From Mermis nigrescens (lineage: Eukaryota; Nematoda; Enoplea; Mermithida; Mermithidae), in NCBI GenBank assembly GCA_036768485.1, contig JAVLUZ010000142.1:8867863-8931862 (forward strand): a stretch of 64,000 nucleotides of DNA, read 5' to 3'. The notes below the pieces were generated by a model. That model was not told where the DNA came from, did not search any database, and saw only the letters and a program-made list of their open reading frames with translations. The translations under genes were made by a program, and so were the position numbers. Below, piece after piece: positions 23,701 to 29,700 of the stretch; the stretch's first letter is position 1, and every line of letters begins with the position of its first letter.

Positions 23701-26700
23701 TTTGCTTTGCTTGATATTTCACCAATAATTAAAATCATGCCAGTTTTTGTAGCCACTTCTAAAAAAAGAAATTATGTAAAACTGCTAAAGCAAAGGAGAA
23801 ATAAAGCGTACCGCATGCGACTTTTGCTGATGGATCTTGAGCTAAATGCGCGTCCAAAATGGCATCACTTATTTGATCACATAATTTATCTATAAAATAA
23901 GTTTCAAGGCCAAATATATAGGTATCATAAAATGTATACTTAAACAAAGTTAAGCGAGTAATTTTGGTTATATAGCCTAACTTTCAGTGCTATTTTGCTT
24001 ACCTTGAGAACTTTTAAATATTATAAAACAATGAATAAATTTTAATTTTTTGTATTTAAATTTATCCAGCAAAGAGTGCATCACATTCTTCTGATCGAAA
24101 TTATATAAACAAGAACAGAAGTTCGCATAAATGCTCTACTTATTAATAATTTTAGGTAAACTCAAATTCAATTTTCCTAAGCAACAGGAAAGGTATATTC
24201 TGAGATTAATAAAAGAATAAAATAGGTACTAGCCTATTGAAAATATTATCACGATTCCTCATTTGAGATAGCTTTTTTGTAAAATTTCTGTGAAACTTAT
24301 TTGCTTCGCATATCAGTGGCTGACAAAAATGTGAGTGCCTTTGATAGGTACATTAACTTCGTGTCTTGTAAGAAGCGTAAAAATTTTAAAAAACCAACGG
24401 AACCAGCTCCCTATCGATCATATTTCATAATTTCAAGCGGTGAGCCGAATGATGCTCGTTTATTGAATTATTTATTAGCATTCGTTAAGGTAGAATAAGA
24501 TCACATTTTGTACTTTTAGGCAGTGTTTTTTGTATCCGGCAAAGATTTTTCCCAATGTACAAAGACTTTTCGGGACCGTCTTTGTACATATACAAAGATT
24601 TTTGGGAAGACAAAAATTGCAAAAAAGGTCTAAAATTCGCCGAAATTTTCGGTGCTTCGCGCCGAGATGAGTATTTGTGTGTTCTATATATCTTTATAAT
24701 GGCAAAAATTGCATTTGGAAAGAAAAATGTCAAATTTTTCGGCGCTTTGCGCCGTTTTCAGAATATTCTTAGTACTTTTTGCCCTCAGAAACCCGAAAAT
24801 TTGCTAGAATACACCACCAAAGGTCGAGCAACTATGTTTTACCACACTAAAATCACTACCGTACCATCTTATAGTACTCAAAAATTTGTATGTACAAAAT
24901 CTTATACTACTTTCTACATTATTATGTGTATTTAAAAAGCACACGTGTTTCTGGGGGATTGGGGGAGAATGTTCAGAGCTTTTTAGACCCCAAGAATGAT
25001 TACTGACCCACGCTAAATGGCTGCGACCCCCATAATTGTTGATTTTCCGAAAGAAATCGTACGAAGCGTGCTGTTGTGAGCGTCCATTTTTTGACTATTT
25101 TGTATTTCTAAAAAAGGATCTTTTCTAGGATTTTCCCCCACCGATTTTCGTAACTTTTTTCGGCATAAATCGTTTAGAATCGGTCGGATTCGAACCTGGG
25201 AGCTTCAGTTCTATAGTTGGGCGTTTTTACCATCTCGCCATCCGGTCGTAAACACAAATTATGCGGATTCCTTTATATGTGGTCTTTCAAGGTAGGTACC
25301 TATGTATTATTTTCAGATGTAACTACGTATTTAATAAGAGCTTCATAAATAAGCAAAGTAAATCAAGGTGCCGGCATAAATAACGCTATATCCTTCAAAA
25401 TTTTATCGAATCTGCATTCACCGGTTTCGTAGAAATATTCTAGAAAAGATATTCTAGAAAATATTCTAGAATATCTTTTGAAATTTAAAAAAACAACTTA
25501 CATTTAGTTTAAACTTACATTTAAAGTTTAAAATCAATTTGTAAATAAGTGTGTACACTATAGCTAATAATGGAAATTTTTAAAAAGTTAGTAGTCATTG
25601 GGAAAATAGGTGGGGGGATATTCTAGAAAAGATCCTAAAAAAATTGCAGAAAATGTCCAGGTTCAAGCGTTTTTAGCGATCTCATATCTCAAAAGTTCCA
25701 ATTTTTCGATACATCTCAAAAACAGCCAATTTTGACTACATTCTGTCGACTTTTACTGAATTTTCTCAAAAATTTCTTCGTTTTTATCGTCTAGGAAAAA
25801 ATCACCCTCAAAAATGTGAAGAAATGATGTTACGCTTATCCACCGTATTTGAGTCCAAAAAACGCGTTTTAGAACAACTTTCGGTTTCACCCCACTCAAA
25901 CTTTCCACGCAGTGCAATTGGCGTATGTTTACAAGCATATAAGAGAGTTCAATGTTCACCTCTAGAACCGCTTTATTATTTTATACGAGTAGCTTTGATC
26001 AAAATTTAGAGAAACACTGCATCATATAAGCTTTTAAAAAAAGAATAATCTATCACTGAATTTTATATGAAGCGAATTTCACGTTGCTTAGGTACCTACT
26101 TCTTTTGATAAAACGTGTACATCGCACGATATTTGAGGTAGGTGATGTGACAGTTTTTTACCCTTTATTCGGTGAGATAATAAGACTTGTGCGAAAACGA
26201 TAGCTGATGACACTTGACGATATAAATACTAGCAAGGAAAAATGCTCCGATGGAACAAAAAAGACGGATATACTTGAGATTGTGGATTATTAACATAAGT
26301 GGGCAGCACCAAAATTCAGGGAGGTGCAAGATTTTTTAAAGATAAAAAATGGTCTTAAAAATGGTGGTTATGGCGAAAAAACACAATTTTTCAACGTTTC
26401 TCATAGAGCACTATCCATTGGCACCAAAAGATTGCGAAAAAAAACAAAAAATGCAAAAAATTGAAATTCTGGGGATATGTTGGTTTCTGAGGGAGGGGTA
26501 TTTGGAAGAAACGCAAAAAATCGAAGTATATTCTGCGGCCTGCAGACTGAAATAAACTATTAAATTAAAACAACAATTCAATTGAAAAATTAGCATATTA
26601 GCTATGCATTAGCTATGGGAAAAAAGATGGAATATACAAAGGAGCGACTTTGTAAGCCAATTGAATGAAATAGCGAGCACGATGCATTCAAGACAATCAA

Positions 26701-29700
26701 AGAGATTGTTGGTTAAAAGCAATAGGAAACGCGCAAGCTTACGTGAAACAGACTATATGTTGGTACGCTTGCATGCCCGCAACGATTTGTTGCACTAACC
26801 AATTGACACAAGGTTTGCTTGCTATAATGCTCATGATAACAAAATCAAACACCTTTAAATACAATTCCACTTAGTATTCTATCAATCACAATGCGAAGCA
26901 AGTCAGCGTTGCTACTTAGAAGCAGTTTACAAAATGCGTTGCTTAGAGAAAATATGATTTTTAGCAGATTTCGTGACTTTAGGTATATACATAGGTAGCT
27001 TTTTCCAAGTCCCATAATTTTACATCCTTAATAATCCATAATCCCTAGCATATTCGTCTTTTTTGTTCCGTTGTAACATTTTTCTCTGCTTATACCCTAC
27101 TTTTAATTAGCATGATATGAGTAAATCAGTCAGTCAACAAATACGGTTACACGCCACACTAATGACAGCAGTCCAAGAACGTGGAAAACAATTTTGCCCT
27201 TAAGATCGGCATTATCACTTTCAAAGAAGACAACCTTACCTTATTTAAACAGATCAAAAGTTTTCAGCATAAACTTTACGCAAATATTGGGTGTAAAGAA
27301 CAATTACGCTCAAATTCGTGATCTTGACGTAACATGACACTTTTTGAAAAAAATTAAGCTTATGCAACGCTCTGAAGAAACTAAATTTAATTTTCAGTTC
27401 AAACTTTACATAACTACTGGGTGTAAAGAAAACAAACGGTCAGATTCATAATCCTGACTTTACGTAACATATTTTGAACAAATATACGTTTTTCAACGCT
27501 CTGGAAGTAAAATAGACTTGTAGTGTAAACTATTCATTAACAATAGATGAATAGTGCAAACTTTACACAACTACTGGGTTTAAAAAAAACACAGTCAGAT
27601 TCGTATTTCTGTCCTTACGTAGAACATTTTGAAAAAATAAAGCTACAGCCAAGCTCTAGAACTAAAGTTAATTTGCAGTGTAAACTTTACACAACCACAC
27701 AGTGTTAAAAAGATTTTAGTCGGATTCGTAATTCTGATATTACGATCAACATTTATGAAAAAAATTAAGTCTCCACAATGGCCTGAAGACAAGTAAATAT
27801 TAGATGTAAAGCACTTTACACCACTGTTGAGTGTAAACAAACGTGCCTAATTGGCGTACCACGTTTGATTCCTGGTACATTTTTAGACTTGAGATCATGT
27901 CCAGACTCATAACCGGAGAAATTGGCAGAAAAAGAATAAGACAGAAACACGCTTAACATTCCCAATTTTTGACTTTCCACCTCCTGAAAGCAAAATATTG
28001 ATGTAAATACATGAGATTTGCTGTGACGTGTACCCCTAAGAAAGTACTTTATTTTCATTCTTTTCGACTTATCCCGACTTCTAAACGGAGAAAGTGGCGA
28101 ACAAAAAAACAGACAAAAGGTATTTTCCACCATCCACCACTTTGTAGACTTTAAAAATCTGAGCCTAATTCTCCACTGAGTGTAAAGAAATTCGGTTTGA
28201 AATAGTTTGTAGCCTTTGAATCGTAGTACGTTTGTATGTGGAAAAATTCTGTTCCACAAAATATTTGATATATTTACCGATCAAAATAGGGAAAAAACGC
28301 ATTTTTCGCCCATATTACATCCCGATTTCAAACTTTACATCCCCATAAATAACTCAATATTGCGTTTTTTAAACGCAGTTTGCTGCAATGTGTAGCCCTT
28401 AGAAAAGTGGAGAAGTTGGAGGAGATATCTTTGACAAAACCTGTTTAAAAAAGTTTAAACCCCTAGATCTAAATCCGTATTGAGTGTGAAAAATTTGCTG
28501 GTAAGCACAAAGTACCCTTAAGCCGTAATACATTTCCATAAAAAAAATTTCTTGGAACTCATACATAACCGGAGTTATTGGCAGACATCAAAAAGACAAA
28601 AACGCAACCAAAATCTGGTCTTTACGCCCGCTGATTTTTACACTCTTTACACCCCTCCCACAAGAACGAATGCGATATTTAAAAAAATGTTTATCTAGAG
28701 AATACTTCCTCTACAATTCTATACTATTAAATTGCATGAGACATTAACGCCGAGTTGTGTAGACGCTGGCAAAAAAACACCAAAACTCGCCGTTACGGCT
28801 AAAGTTAAGAATATGGTACTTTTAGAAAAGGAGCAAAACGAATACGGAATGCCAAAATTTTTTCGCCTAACTGGTAGAACATGATAAATTGAAGCGCGGA
28901 AAAAAAAATTTGGTGAAAATCTGAGCCATACTTGCAAACTTGCAGGCAACACTCGATTAGATTGTTGGGACAGTTAAACGGCTCGATCCAAGGACTTACA
29001 CATTTGTCAGAAATAAATAATCTGGGCTGAAATTACAGAAGGAAGCATTGCAATGAAGGAGAAAAAAGGAAAAAGACGCAGAAAGCTGTTTGAAATTTTT
29101 GAAAAACTTTAAAAAATTTCATTTTTTTGCCTGTTTTTTCGGTTTTACTTGATAAGATATACGAAAATCTAAGTTTTTGCTTCTATTATACTTAGGCTTG
29201 GGTTTAGTATATCTGAAAAGGTGTTTAAAGCTGCTTAGGTCGAGGTCGCTCCCGCTCAGGTCGATGCATAGATGCGTAGGTCGATGTATAGATGCTTAGA
29301 TCGATGTATCGATGCTTAGGTCGATGTATAGATGTTTAGGTGATGTATGGATGCTTAGATCGATATATAGATGCTTAGGTCAGTGTATAGATGCTTAGGT
29401 CGATGTATATTCGCTTTCAATGACAATTGTACTCGCTCCGCCAATAATTTTAAGATTATTGTTCCTCTGGCTCGTTCCGATATTCTCAAGTATGATTTTA
29501 GTCATAGATATGTAAATCTGTGGAATTCGCTTTCAAATGAAGTTGTAAATCCACCTAGCCTGGAAATTCTTAAACGCAAACTCAATACTATCGATCTGTC
29601 TATTGTTTTAAAGGGGCGTGCGTAAGTTGTCACCTTCGTGACTGCATGTCCCTATTGCTAACGTTAGAGTCGTATATACTAGGGATCGACCGGAGCTCGG

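Noticed and set aside
24301..24498. 65-codon frame preceded by an AG acceptor-like site
   Set aside because: Composition is plausible but no homology is recognised and it lies antisense in a MAT intron next to a MITE; not enough to call an exon.
25177..25248. A functional tRNA gene on the minus strand
   Set aside because: A and B boxes are present but the T and anticodon stems do not pair, so I list it only as a tRNA-like relic.
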